The notes under the pieces were generated by a model. The model was not told the DNA's origin. It did not search any database and saw only the letters and a list, made by a program, of their open reading frames with translations. Source: Oscarella lobularis (Eukaryota; Porifera; Homoscleromorpha; Homosclerophorida; Oscarellidae). From it: a stretch of DNA of 64,000 nucleotides. The position numbers were made by a program, and so were the translations under genes. The stretch is taken from positions 4,515,733 to 4,579,732 of the forward strand of contig NC_089175.1 of NCBI RefSeq assembly GCF_947507565.1, given 5' to 3'. Positions 54,948-64,000 of this stretch are shown here, in pieces; position 1 is the stretch's first letter, and the number at the start of each line of letters is the position of its first letter.

Positions 54948-55775
54948 TCAGGCGACGGTGGCCGGTGTAATGGACACGCGAGGAAAGCCATTTGGTTCGA
55001 TGAAATATTTGTTCCAGTACAAGAGAGCCTTACTGAGCGTGTTTGCCATGCTCTCTCCGTACTTTAGTTCGAAAACGCAGTTTTGCAAATCTGTTGGGGG
55101 TTGACAAAAGACTGCCGTGGCTGGGCTCGCTGGTTTCTCGGCGTTGTCAACGATCGTGAGAAAGAATTCGGGATACTTGCACGACTTTATGGCGATGGGA
55201 TAACCACCCTCCAACACTGGCTTATCCTTACTGTTCATCATGTCGACGAGGATGTAAAACTGGGCGCAAGCTTCCGTCGGTTTGACGCCGAACACCGCTT
55301 GGCGCGTTCCATTGTTTTCGTCGCCAATGCCAAGCGCCTCGCCGGAGGCTGCACCAGGGGTGGGAGGGGGTTTATCGGGAGGGGGTTTATCGCCGAAGAT
55401 GATGTTCACCTTGATTCCGTTACCGTAGCTTTCCTTTGAGCAGTCCTCACACGAACCGAATTTGTGCAGGGTCCACGGTTCCGTAGTATCAGCGCCGATT
55501 TGTCTCGTCTTCAGCCAGCTGAAAATGTAGAATTGCGTCTTCCATGGAACGGCAATGCTGATGTCGTACAGGCTCGAATCAAAGTTCACGCCCCAGCCGC
55601 AATATTTGAACGCCTTGGCGTCTGGTCCGGAGCCTTGCCACTTCTCGAAGCTCCTTTGCATTCTTCCGTACGAGCGTTGTCCGAGAATCAGGCGGTCGAC
55701 TTCTCGATCACCGACCATAATGGGGGGGTCCTTGTCTAACCAATTGAGACACTGGAGAAGAGAGCGAAGCAGCAT
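54948..55775 (-). CDS. T4: T-family protein
   Basis: A 275-residue single-exon frame starts at MLLRSLLQCLNWL. N-terminal module: REVDRLILGQRSYGRMQRS, FKYCGWGVNFDSSLYDISIA, FYIFSWLKTRQ and WTLHKFGSCEDC. C-terminal module: EALGIGDENN, CAQFYILVDM, YPIAIKSCKYPEFFLTIVD, NCVFELKYGES, ALLYWNKYF and FPRVSITP. The KSCKYPEFFLT segment is the clearest example of the IL-1-like S-x3-P-x2-[FY]-[LM] pattern. A DKPPPDKPPPTP linker separates the two modules. With T5 and T6 it shares the HEFGSC-like CxxC motif. The start has no classical signal peptide, consistent with a cytosolic protein or leaderless secretion. The latter is speculation. Confidence 0.75.
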   Translation of the reverse strand: MLLRSLLQCLNWLDKDPPIMVGDREVDRLILGQRSYGRMQRSFEKWQGSGPDAKAFKYCGWGVNFDSSLYDISIAVPWKTQFYIFSWLKTRQIGADTTEPWTLHKFGSCEDCSKESYGNGIKVNIIFGDKPPPDKPPPTPGAASGEALGIGDENNGTRQAVFGVKPTEACAQFYILVDMMNSKDKPVLEGGYPIAIKSCKYPEFFLTIVDNAEKPASPATAVFCQPPTDLQNCVFELKYGESMANTLSKALLYWNKYFIEPNGFPRVSITPATVA

Positions 55776-56309
55776 GCTGAGAATTGTGCGCTAGCAGGTG
55801 CCGGTGCCTTCAAATATAGACGGCAGCGCGGGACAGTTTTTAGGGGGCTTAGGGACGATTCCCCGTCTCCTATGACCCTTGATTGGTCCTTTTAACGGTA
55901 TGCATCCAGTTCGTGTGCGGCGGATCGAGTGGGAGTGCATGCAAAGGGCACCCTGATCCTTCATGAACGAATTTGCAAATCCTCACTACACGTACCGTGC
56001 CAGGCTGATGCAAGAGCAAGCAAACCGGTTTGTGGAACTGTCATCTTCCCTATTGGTATCATTCTACGATTGTGGTCTCCTTCTCGCGGTCCCTCCTACA
56101 CTATTCGCACACGCGCACGTACGCATGCTATCTCGGTTGTCTAAGGGTAAACATGAAGCTGGATGCGGTTAAATGCGGGCTAGTACAGTAGTAGATTGAG
56201 CAATACACTAGCGCTTGAGAAACTATAGACGGTGCAGAGGACCTGTAGTGGCCCCTCCCTTTCACGTGAGCACAAGGTTATGACTTCGAAGAAATAATTT
56301 ATTTTCACG
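55776..56309. other. T4-T5 intergenic region
   Basis: The right half (56140-56309) is the diverged second copy of the block at 54030-54240. No open frame has family motifs. A small AT element (CAAATATAGACGG) about 40 bp upstream of the T4 ATG could serve as a TATA box. Confidence 0.45.
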
Positions 56310-57179
56310 CTAAGTCCCCTTCGTTGGTGCTGAAACTATGCAAATGCTATCGTATCCATCTAGGGTGACTAATTGTTCATTACCCGTCCAATACAAGTTG
56401 GCGTCATCGAGCATCTCCGATTGTTGTTTTCCATGTATTAGATGAAAAACGTAGTTGACAGGGTAGTGCAGATTGTTTCCCTGCGGTCGACGGAACACCG
56501 GCTTGAATGTAGGGCCATCGATCGCCATAAGGTAACCTCCCGGATCAGCTGACATAACGGCAACGGGCAAACCTTTCAGCCGACAAGACGCCGCCGTATT
56601 CGCCACGTCGACGAGAATATAGAATTGCGAGCTGCCTTTCGTCCGATCAGCATTGTAACAAGCGCGGCACTCCGCATCGTTCCCGATTCCGATGCCGAGC
56701 AACTGGCCCGAAAGACCGAGTTCGATATTGACCGGCTTTCCTCGATCAGTCATCGAGCCCGTGCACGAACCGAACTCGTGCAGATACCAAGGAGGCTTCT
56801 TCGATAGAGGCGAGACCCCCATTTCTCCTTTCCCGATCGTTAGCGAGTCGTTGATGCGCAACCCGTGAATCGCACCGTAATCGTCGAAGTTTCGGCGGCA
56901 TATTTTCTGTCTCACCCAACTATACATACAGACTTCTCGTTCGCTCTGAACGACGACAGCTATGCTGAAGTGATACGAGTCCGAGTCGAACTTGACGCTG
57001 CACGTGCAGTATTGAAACGGTTTCGCGCCGTCGAACATCGCGTGTCGACGCCAATTCTTTCGCAGTTTCTCGTACTGGCGGCGTTGGAGAGTGAGAACGT
57101 CGACGTCTCGACTACCGATGAGGATTTTCCGCTGCGCCTCGGTCGAGACGCCGCGGATGCACGAGGGGCAAAGGAACAT
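56310..57179 (-). CDS. T5: T-family protein
   Basis: A 289-residue single-exon frame starts MFLCPSCIRGVSTEAQ. N-terminal module: RDVDVLTLQRRQYEKLRKNW, FQYCTCSVKFDSDSYHFSIA, VCMYSWVRQK and WYLHEFGSCTGS. C-terminal module: QLLGIGIGND, SSQFYILVDVANT, LPVAVMSADPGGYLMAIDG, PVNYVFHLIHGK and DANLYWTGNE. The MSADPGGYLM stretch aligns with the KSCKYPEFFL motif of T4. Near-identical spacing of landmarks among T1 and T4-T7 argues for a shared fold. No transmembrane segment. Function unknown. Confidence 0.75.
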   Translation of the reverse strand: MFLCPSCIRGVSTEAQRKILIGSRDVDVLTLQRRQYEKLRKNWRRHAMFDGAKPFQYCTCSVKFDSDSYHFSIAVVVQSEREVCMYSWVRQKICRRNFDDYGAIHGLRINDSLTIGKGEMGVSPLSKKPPWYLHEFGSCTGSMTDRGKPVNIELGLSGQLLGIGIGNDAECRACYNADRTKGSSQFYILVDVANTAASCRLKGLPVAVMSADPGGYLMAIDGPTFKPVFRRPQGNNLHYPVNYVFHLIHGKQQSEMLDDANLYWTGNEQLVTLDGYDSICIVSAPTKGT

Positions 57180-57512
57180 GGTGGTATCGCTTCGTAGATT
57201 GGTCGCGTACGAATCCTTTCGCTAAAAACATAGCGGCCCACGGGGGGAAAAAGACCCCGCCTCCAAACCGGTCTCAGAATGATCTCATCTCCCCCGGAAT
57301 CCTCGTGATCGAAAGCCGGTTACGCACACGTCGTCGTTTACGCTCTGTTTCGTGTAAACAAAACGGGAAAGCGCCTATAGTAATCGCGCGTACTACAAGT
57401 TCGACTACTGCACTGGGGTTTTTTTTATTCGAATACACCGTGACAGACAATAGTTGGGGTGCAACGTTCGGTTACGCCCCTTGAGAACATGCCGGCATGC
57501 AGTGGCTGAAAA
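57180..57512. other. T5-T6 intergenic region
   Basis: No gene is seen. The segment around 57420-57495 (GTTACGCCCCTTGAGAACAT and neighbours) loosely resembles flanks of T4. An eight-base T run at 57420-57427 follows the T6 3' end at distance. Confidence 0.4.
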
Positions 57513-58343
57513 TCAGGGAGACGGCACGATAGATACTTTCGAATATTTAGCATCAGGTTTAACTTGGTGTCCAGCCAACGTGTACAAGGAGGCATTACTG
57601 AACGTATTTGCCACTTGCTGTCCGTGCTCGAGCTTGAAAACGCAGTTATGCTCCTTCAAGTCTCCATCCGACGGACGAAAGAAGACCTTCGTATCGTCGC
57701 TGGTATCGATCGTGAGATAGACGTAGGGAGGCTCCTTGGACATGATGGCAATGGGGTAGCCCTTCAACGACGTCTTGTCCTTGTACGACATGTCGACGAG
57801 GACGTGAAACTGGGCGCACGTTTTTTCCGGGTCGGCGCCGTACGCTGCCTTGTACGTCCCGTCGTCGTTTTGCGGGCCGACGCCGAACGCCGTGCCGGCG
57901 TCGAAGATGATGTTCACCGCGATTCCTCTGCCGTAGGTCTCGTTCGTGCAGTCGACGCACGAACCGAAGTCGTGCAAATCCCACTCCTCCTCCTCCTTCT
58001 CACGATCCATGAAAGCCAGAGGGCTCTTTTCGGTCGGCATCGTCTCGCTCTGGTTTTTCTTGTGAGCACGAAGCCAACTGTAGACGTACGTCTGTCCCTG
58101 CCATTTGACGGCAATGCTCACTTTGTATCGGGTCGAGTCGAACCACACGCCCCAGCTTCGATATGTGAATGGTTTGCGGTGCGAACAGGAGCGAGATTTT
58201 GCCTTGTACTCCTTGTGGCTCCTTTGGAGTTTCTCGTACGCGCGATTTCGGAGAATCAAAACGTGGACTGCTTGACCGCTGACCTTGATTGTGCGCTTTT
58301 CGGGCCAGCGGAAGATACGACGGAGAAGCGAACAGATCGTCAT
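57513..58343 (-). CDS. T6: T-family protein
   Basis: A 276-residue single-exon frame starts MTICSLLRRIFRWPEKR. N-terminal module: QAVHVLILRNRAYEKLQRS, FTYRSWGVWFDSTRYKVSIA, YVYSWLRAHKK and WDLHDFGSCVDC. C-terminal module: TAFGVGPQND, CAQFHVLVDMSYKD, YPIAIMSKEPPYVYLTIDT, NCVFKLEHGQQ and SNASLYTLAG. It is most similar to T4 over the full length, including NETYGRGIAVNIIFD. Plus-strand open frames over this gene are codon-bias shadows. Function unknown. The short hydrophobic N-terminus is basic and lacks a cleavage site, so I do not call a signal peptide. Confidence 0.75.
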   Translation of the reverse strand: MTICSLLRRIFRWPEKRTIKVSGQAVHVLILRNRAYEKLQRSHKEYKAKSRSCSHRKPFTYRSWGVWFDSTRYKVSIAVKWQGQTYVYSWLRAHKKNQSETMPTEKSPLAFMDREKEEEEWDLHDFGSCVDCTNETYGRGIAVNIIFDAGTAFGVGPQNDDGTYKAAYGADPEKTCAQFHVLVDMSYKDKTSLKGYPIAIMSKEPPYVYLTIDTSDDTKVFFRPSDGDLKEHNCVFKLEHGQQVANTFSNASLYTLAGHQVKPDAKYSKVSIVPSP

Positions 58344-58623
58344 GTCGAGAATTGTGTCCTAGCTGTAAGCGTACGTGTCTCATCTAATAGGGAGCTAGAA
58401 ACAATCCCCATTTCTTGATTGGTTCTGAAGCGATGCCACCCACGCGAGCGTTAGGTAGGAGTAGGAGCTGGGCCCCGGGGGTAGGAAAAAAGGCACACTG
58501 ATTTTCATCAGTCACAAAAGTAAAACGGCTACAGAAAATTAGTTCTCAAAAAAAAGGAAAGGCGAGAAAATGATATAAAACGGGATAAGACAGAAGAGTT
58601 TCACGTTATAAAGGAAATGTCTA

Positions 58624-59523
58624 TCAATTGCTTGGTGGCACTATAGACATGGTCACGAGTTGCGAACCCTCGACGCTGACAGGCCCCGAATTTTGTCTGC
58701 CGTCCCAGTAGAGACGCGCGTCTTGGAGAACCGTCATCCTACCGTACTGCTCCTCTTTTCCAGCGTAGAGTCGAAAATAGCAGTCGACCGGGCTCTCCAA
58801 ACTCCTGCCTACGACTCTGACGAAACTGCACGGACGATCCGAATCGGTGCTATTCGAATTGATCGTCAGAAAGACGTCCCGATATTTGGCCGACATGATG
58901 ACGATCGCCAAACCGATGTCCGTTCCCTTTGCGACGTCGACGAAGACGTGAAACTTCGACTCGTCTTTCGCCTCGTTCGCGTCGTAAACCGCCGCATAGG
59001 CGCCGTCGTCGGTCGCTGCAACGCCGAGGAGAGAATTCGCCGACGGTCCTATGGAAATGGAAACGGGACTTTTCTTCGGGGACTTTCGCTTCAGGACGGA
59101 GTCGAGTTCGCGCAGCGCCCAAGACTCGGCTTCGGCGACCGGCAGCGTCTGCTCGCTGATCTGCCTCACCACAGCGGTGAAAACCGTTTCAGTTGTCGTC
59201 GTGCATATCGTTTCTTCTTCGGTGATCGTGAGGCCCCCATCAGGAACATCGTCGCCATCGTCCGTATGCCAACTGTACAGGTGCACCTTCTTATTCCACT
59301 TGATCGCGACGCTATGCTTGTAAAGCGTCGAGTCGAAGTGGAACCCGTGGTGACGAAATTGAAAGGGCCCCGATCCGCGCCTTTGGTGTCTTCGCGCTTC
59401 CCCGCGAAATTTCAGATAGAGACGACGTCCGATTCGGTGAACGTCGACCGCGTGCGACGCAATCTTTGTTTCGTTCAGCTCGACGCCGTAGCCGAAGAAT
59501 TTTCGGAGCCTCGCGAGACCCAT
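58624..59523 (-). CDS. T7: T-family protein
   Basis: A 299-residue single-exon frame starts MGLARLRKFFGYGVELNE. N-terminal module: HAVDVHRIGRRLYLKFRGEA, FQFRHHGFHFDSTLYKHSVA and VHLYSWHTDD, then a Thr-rich insertion (EEETICTTTTETVFTAVV) and WALRELDS in place of the HEFGSC motif. C-terminal module: SLLGVAATDD, SKFHVFVDVAKG, IVIMSAKYRDVFLTINSN, VDCYFRLYAGK and DARLYWDGRQ. A 336-codon plus-strand frame covers it, but only the minus-strand frame carries family motifs. Function unknown. Confidence 0.75.
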   Translation of the reverse strand: MGLARLRKFFGYGVELNETKIASHAVDVHRIGRRLYLKFRGEARRHQRRGSGPFQFRHHGFHFDSTLYKHSVAIKWNKKVHLYSWHTDDGDDVPDGGLTITEEETICTTTTETVFTAVVRQISEQTLPVAEAESWALRELDSVLKRKSPKKSPVSISIGPSANSLLGVAATDDGAYAAVYDANEAKDESKFHVFVDVAKGTDIGLAIVIMSAKYRDVFLTINSNSTDSDRPCSFVRVVGRSLESPVDCYFRLYAGKEEQYGRMTVLQDARLYWDGRQNSGPVSVEGSQLVTMSIVPPSN

Positions 59524-59886
59524 GTGGCAAGGCGAGCGGCTTTCGTCGATTTGAGAGAGAAAACGAATCTGACGACGTTTCTAATGCACGATGACGTAAT
59601 TCGTTCGGGGAGAGAAAAAAGTCGGCGGGGGAAAGTCGGAGAAAGCGGAAATTGTGGTCTTCTGCTCTAAAAGACCAGTAAAATCCAGTCACTTATTTTC
59701 TATTGTGACTGTGTGACGATTTCTCGATAGTTGGCACTTTCATTAAGAAAAGGACGTGCTTCAAGAGAAGGTTCGGTCACAAACACCGTTAGTTAGAATA
59801 AATTGGTAAAAATTATCATAAAAAGAATGTCTGGTCGATTAAATAATATTAGTACATACACGGATATACAAGCTGTTTTGTTTATG

Positions 59887-60318
59887 CTACATGTCTTTCC
59901 TTTTCAGGTCCGGAGCGACGGTGACGTCATTGACAAGACATAAGTCGCCGTCTCCAATCCAGTACAATTTTGCGCCGTCGCCAATGGATATGTATTGGAA
60001 GAGACACTCCTTCGGCGGAGTACTCTTGTCGTCGACTTTCTCAGCGAAGAGCCTTCCGTCGTTGTAGGCGATAAAATAACCAGAATGGCTAAGCGATTCG
60101 AGTGTGATAGGCAATCCCATCGTAGATACTGGCAGAAGATGACGAACGTAAACGATTCCGTGAAAATCGGCGTTGCCTGATTCCGCGGAAGCATTGACAT
60201 ACGAGCTTCCATCTGCGTCAACGCCAAATAGTCCATCAGGCGTATCGATTCGTAGAGGGACTTTGTATTTCGAAGACGACGTGATCGACGGCGAGGTGCC
60301 TTCGGCTGGAGTTGTCAT
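59887..60318 (-). CDS. T8: single-domain T-family protein
   Basis: A 143-residue frame contains only the C-terminal module: DGLFGVDADGSSYV, FHGIVYVRHLL, LPITLESLSHSGYFIAYND, GRLFAEKVDD, ECLFQYISIGD and AKLYWIGDGD. The landmark order (LxGV, FxxxVxV, LPIxLxS....YF, CxFxY, LYW) is that of T1 and T4-T7, so the module can exist alone. That supports the two-domain reading of the others. About ten short predicted strands in 120 residues suit a beta-trefoil. The ATG at 60318 is 43 bp downstream of a TATA-like element. It ends in basic KRKDM. Confidence 0.7.
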   Translation of the reverse strand: MTTPAEGTSPSITSSSKYKVPLRIDTPDGLFGVDADGSSYVNASAESGNADFHGIVYVRHLLPVSTMGLPITLESLSHSGYFIAYNDGRLFAEKVDDKSTPPKECLFQYISIGDGAKLYWIGDGDLCLVNDVTVAPDLKRKDM

Positions 60319-60360
60319 CGTTTGCGTTGCGAATGAATGTGGATGAAGCGCTCTAGAGCT

Positions 60361-60367
60361 TTATATA
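60361..60367 (-). promoter_or_regulatory. TATA-like element upstream of T8
   Basis: TATATAA on the minus strand lies 43 bp before the T8 ATG. This spacing fits a TATA box with a very short 5' leader. It also overlaps the end of an ATG-less open frame (60364-60600) reading TWEWIVRDWENNEVTRFGRR, which might be the last exon of an unseen minus-strand gene. Confidence 0.45.
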
Positions 60368-60673
60368 GTCTGTCACTCTGAGGTGAGTCCAGGTGTAGTC
60401 CCGCCGCCCGAACCGCGTCACCTCATTGTTTTCCCAGTCCCTCACGATCCACTCCCACGTTACGTCCCCCGCATCGCGTACGTAAACAGATGTCCCAACT
60501 ATTTTTGTGACGCTGTTGCACGTTGCTGATGCAATAGAAAGAGAATTGAGAGAGTGTCTTACTTTCGGTTTGGGTCTTTGTTTACGGTTTCGATAGTCTA
60601 CGCGCTATGGCTATGTTATGAGTTGCTTGTACACTCTCTGGCGAAGATAAATAAATAACGATTTCTTCTTCAG

Positions 60674-61520
60674 ACGGATCGTGCGGGCGCGGCTATCCAA
60701 CGATCCTAATGGAGCCCGATTGGGCATCAGCGGCGCACGCAAACTGCAAGGAATGCATTTGAAGTCTCGAAAAACGTCAAGTCAATTGGCTGTGGCTCAA
60801 GAAATGGAAAAGGTAAGAAAACTAACAGATGGGCGTTCAATTTTCTGTAGAAGCAGAGTCCCGTGGGCGGAGTTACAAATATTGATTTTTTGAATTGAAT
60901 TCATGTCACTAAATTTTTCCCAAGAGACCCTATTGTGATAGTTGGACTTTGCAATGCACGAACATTACCTTCAAGGGCGTAAGCCCATGTTTTTCTAATT
61001 GCTTAAACTCTATCAGGACCATAGGCTATTAATAACATATAGAGTACTTTGTCGTGTTCTTTGAAACGTCGAGGATAGAGGCCTAAACGCGCCATCAAAG
61101 GCTTTTGCCACTGAGCAAAACCATGGAACGTATACGTATACTGTGTATAGCCCATGGTTTTGGTCAGTTGGCTCACTTATTGAATTCCTCAATATTTTTT
61201 TGCAGTCGGCTATTGATGTTTGGTTAACCGGAAATGACGAAGAGGTAGACCGTGGTCCCAACGTCCTCAGCACGACGGGTCAGTCCATCTGCCGGACCGC
61301 GGGGATTTGCATCTTGATTCTATAGATGCAGTCTCCTAAACTGCTTGTACGCCTCCTGGATAATGAGGCCATAACGTCTAAACTGTCCCATCTCCTGGGT
61401 AGGCTTACATCAACTGCTGAAGCGGTTGTGCGGCCCCGAGAAGGAAAACTGCCCAACTTACACGACGTGTATCTCCAGACGAGACTACTTTGTTCATTGG
61501 TAGTCTCTCTAGGAGAATGA
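60674..61520 (+). CDS. Possible three-exon gene, unidentified, 5' incomplete
   Basis: Three segments are joined in phase 0 by good splice sites: 60674-60812 (RIVRARLSNDPNGARLG... to AQEMEK, then GTAAGA), 61206-61244 (SAIDVWLTGNDEE, then GTAGAC) and 61326-61520 (MQSPKLLVRLLDNEAITSKL... to VVSLGE and TGA at 61518-61520). Introns would be 393 and 81 bp. No start codon or upstream exon is identified, and I recognise no domain. The last segment is helical. The matching phases are the main support, so chance assembly is possible. Confidence 0.35.
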
Positions 61521-62412
61521 CGCCTAAAACAAAAATATGCCGGTTGCCTATTGATTTTTATGTACAGCAACAGGCAAACACGTAGCAGAGACGGCGAACG
61601 GCAAGCACCGAAGAGCGCGGTATGATAGACTTCTTCTCTTTTCAGTTTCACATTATTATTTCTTTAGGGAGAGCGTCCTGGGCATGACGTCATAAAACTG
61701 CTCCGGGGTCCTGAGCACGACCCCGTCACAAAAACTGCTCCTCCGGGGTCCTGGGCACGACCCCCAGCGCACAAAAACTGCCTGAACACAAGGGGGAACT
61801 ATGTGCAATTTTTTTCGTATTTTTATTCAAAATAAAAAGCCTTTCCCCTCTAATTTTTTGGCCTATCTAGCCTAGCCTACCCTATCTAAGTAACCTACCT
61901 ACCCACCTAACTAATCTACCTCGCGCGTTGTCTGCAAAGCCGCGGGCGTGCGTGTATTATGCGCCTACTAAGATATAAAAAGACTTGTCACTCTCTCTCT
62001 AGTAAATAGTCTACTTATAGTCTATTCTCTCTTCACCGGCTGAGCTCTCGACCCGGCCCAGAGCAATAGTTTCATCTGCCTCATCTGTATGGGAGACTAC
62101 ACAACTAAACATTGCGTAAGGAAATCAAGGAATTTACCTTCTTGAATAGAGAGACAACTTGTCCAGCGAAGAGCAGATGATTCTCTTTGATCAGGCCTGA
62201 TTATTCATCCGACTCTCCGGATCCCGATGAGCATTGTAGTGACGTCAGAGACCACAGTCAGTGTCGTCAAAGAGAAATTTGATACACGATCCCTTGAAAA
62301 TGAAAAACAGATCATTATTAATAGGAAATAGACAAAACAGATAATTATTATTAGGAAATAGACAGAACAGATAATTATTATTAGGAAACAGACAAAGCAT
62401 ATTGGGACGTTT

Positions 62413-62472
<60 letters not shown>

Positions 62473-63378
62473 CCAATTTCGGGTCAGAACGATGCAGTTC
62501 AAGGTTCGCTAAAATCCCATCTTACCAATTTCAAAATAAACGTGATAGATCTAGATACACGTAGTCGCTGTCCGTCCAGTGGGTAACGGGAGCTCCATGC
62601 CCTCCTATAGGAAATACCACAGTCAGTCCCTCTCACAATCCCAAACGTTCAGCGCTTTTTTACAGGCCTAGATTGTCTACTAGACTGAGAGCTGATCGAA
62701 GAGATATTTTCACTTTCGTCCTCTCGTTGGAAAACTGCCGGTTCGACCCGCGTGACTTCTCCCCTGACAGGCATATATCAATAACTACATTTCTCCATAA
62801 ACAAAGCCACTCACTTATTCAACCACAAGACGCTTCACATGTATAACTCACTGACTGAGGGAGTCATTCGCCTCTTGCAATTCCCTAGACAAAGAATAAG
62901 ATAAAGATAAATGATTCCACTGCGAGTTTGAATACAAGCAGAACGCTCATATTCAGTGGCACATGGTCGCAGTAAAAGCATAGGGTCTTTTCAGATAGGT
63001 TGCTTTTATTTCGCCTAAAAAAACATTTCCCCATCGTAACCATTGTTTTGGAAGGGGTATGTTCGTGTTGGTGAAACGACTCACTGAAGAGGAAATTCGC
63101 CAAGCACCAGACTTGAAAGAGCGTTAGAGCTCGCTAGCTAACGAACTTGGGACTTGGGAGCGAAATTCGGAGCGGCGGATTCGGAAGGCGGGCGTACGTT
63201 TAGGGATCCTTTCACCGTTGCGCGTCTTTTAGCGGCCGAAAGGCACCAGAAACGTTTCTCGTACGCCGAATTACGAACCAGTTAGCTCTTCTCTCATTAC
63301 AGTAGTCTACGGGCTACTCATTCTAATTACGTCCCTTTGCGCTAACCATAACACGGATCTAGCACAGACACACGGAGA
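61521..63378. other. Intergenic, repeat-rich
   Basis: Two imperfect copies of a stem-forming sequence (CCGGGGTCCTGAGCACGACC-CC and CCGGGGTCCTGGGCACGACC-CC) lie at about 61702-61761. A CTAGCCTACC/CTACCTACCC-rich tract lies at 61868-61920. Three 31-bp units (AGATAATTATTATTAGGAAA + TAGACAGAAC) lie at 62309-62398, followed by a CA microsatellite. I see no gene between 61521 and 63378. The last 250 bp should include the promoter of the alginate-lyase-like gene. Confidence 0.6.
62414..62471. repeat. (CA)n microsatellite
   Basis: About 29 uninterrupted CA units. Frames of alternating Cys-Val on the other strand are artefacts of the repeat. Confidence 0.98.
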
Positions 63379-64000
63379 ATGTGGATACTGCTTCTCGTCA
63401 TCGCGAGTACCGCTGCAATCGACAACGATAGGCCGAAAACGTTTGTTTTCGACGGCGCCGCGCTGCTCGACCTGAAGCAACGCATCATCGACGGCCGAAT
63501 GCGCGGCGACGAGGAGCAGAGCTATCAGTGGCTACTACAGCAAGCCGAAGAAACAATGAAAAAGGGACCGTACGTACGCGATTCTGTCCTTAGAGAATTC
63601 TCTCGTCCATACTTGAATTGTGATTATCTACACGCAGGTACAGCGTAATGACAAAGCCTTCCCCTCCGGCCAGTGGCGACATGCACGACTACAAAAGCCT
63701 GGCGTCGTTTTAGTACGATCACGATCGCGATTCGGGTGTCAGTTGGTGGGCCCATGGTAGACCGCGCATCCATATAAATACAGGCATAGAGTCCTGTTTA
63801 CATGAGGGTGGTCCGGTCACGATCGCGATTTCTCTTTTCGCTCCTCGCGCAGTTGGCCGTGCAACAACGCGTCGTTCACGCCCGGACCCAAGTGCAATTT
63901 GACAACGGGACTGCCGTGGGTCGGCGACGACGGCCATCACAATCCGTACGGCGATCTATTCGACAGGGTGCCTATGGACAGCATGACAACGTCTGTACAG
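63379..64000 (+). CDS. Secreted alginate-lyase-like protein, partial
   Basis: Exon 1 (63379-63569) begins MWILLLVIASTAAIDN, a clear signal peptide, then KTFVFDGAALLDLKQRIIDG. Its donor is within GGGACC|GTACG in phase 2. Exon 2 starts at 63638 and restores GPYSVMTKPSPPASGDMHDY + KSLAS. The SGDxHDYxSLA motif is typical of the alginate lyase family (PF05426), which cleaves uronate polysaccharides by beta-elimination. A later frame, 63869-64000, has CNLTTGLPWVGDDGHHNPYG, also as expected for that family, reached by another intron. The gene runs off the window. A spliced, secreted animal member could digest algal polysaccharide or have been acquired from bacteria; neither is shown. Confidence 0.65.

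Noticed and set aside
57564-58418. 284-codon plus-strand frame over T6
   Set aside because: Antisense shadow; family motifs and the shared start pattern are on the minus strand.
58660-59670. 336-codon plus-strand frame over T7, longer than T7 itself
   Set aside because: Arg/Asp-rich shadow created by codon bias; no similarity to siblings, unlike the minus-strand frame.
62205-62502. Cys-Val repeat frames
   Set aside because: Translation of the CA microsatellite.

Overview
The window is animal nuclear DNA. Genes are split by short introns (mostly 45-110 bp, GT-AG, pyrimidine-tract acceptors), intergenic gaps are small, and the families are metazoan: CARD, Death, Roc-COR (ROCO), SLC37 sugar-phosphate antiporters and ZSWIM proteins. 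Dense CARD/Death/ROCO content with compact introns suggests an early-branching marine animal, possibly a sponge. That assignment is inference, as no marker gene is present.

Layout. 1-4020: a 41-bp minisatellite in higher-order copies. 4.0-12.6 kb: a minus-strand cluster of CARD-kelch genes (two intact, one with a stop codon in its CARD) among relics of kelch, CARD, SLC37 and a crooked-neck (CRNKL1-like) gene. 12.6-23.3 kb: minus-strand SLC37-type genes, three near-complete and one 5'-truncated with a 114-bp repeat in its tail. 23.65-28.26 kb, plus strand: a 19-exon ankyrin-Roc-COR-Death gene. 28.5-32.3 kb: a 3.8-kb 21/24-bp minisatellite ending in a copied piece of that gene's COR domain. 32.5-37.0 kb: a kinase-like fragment, a relic of the T family and a fifth SLC37 copy carrying a 701-bp intronic insertion.

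37.2-60.3 kb is dominated by eight minus-strand members (T1-T8) of a family I cannot name. Seven have two domains: an N-terminal module (FDS..Y..SIAV, then YSW) and a C-terminal module with a beta-trefoil-like, IL-1/FGF-reminiscent pattern (PIAIKS..YP..FLTI, then CVFEL..G, then LYW). Inside this stretch a tandem duplication of about 6 kb carries divergent CARD and ZSWIM-like genes (41.7-46.3 kb; 47.2-52.3 kb). 60.7-61.5 kb holds a possible unidentified three-exon gene, and the window ends inside a secreted alginate-lyase-like gene.

CARD and Death adaptor-type genes, a ROCO Death protein and a multigene, signal-peptide-less beta-trefoil-like family lie within 60 kb. The locus could be a lineage-specific innate-immune or cell-death cluster, but adjacency does not show joint function. 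Several genes are interrupted by single-base frame breaks, many beside homopolymers, so assembly error and real decay must be separated before calling them pseudogenes.
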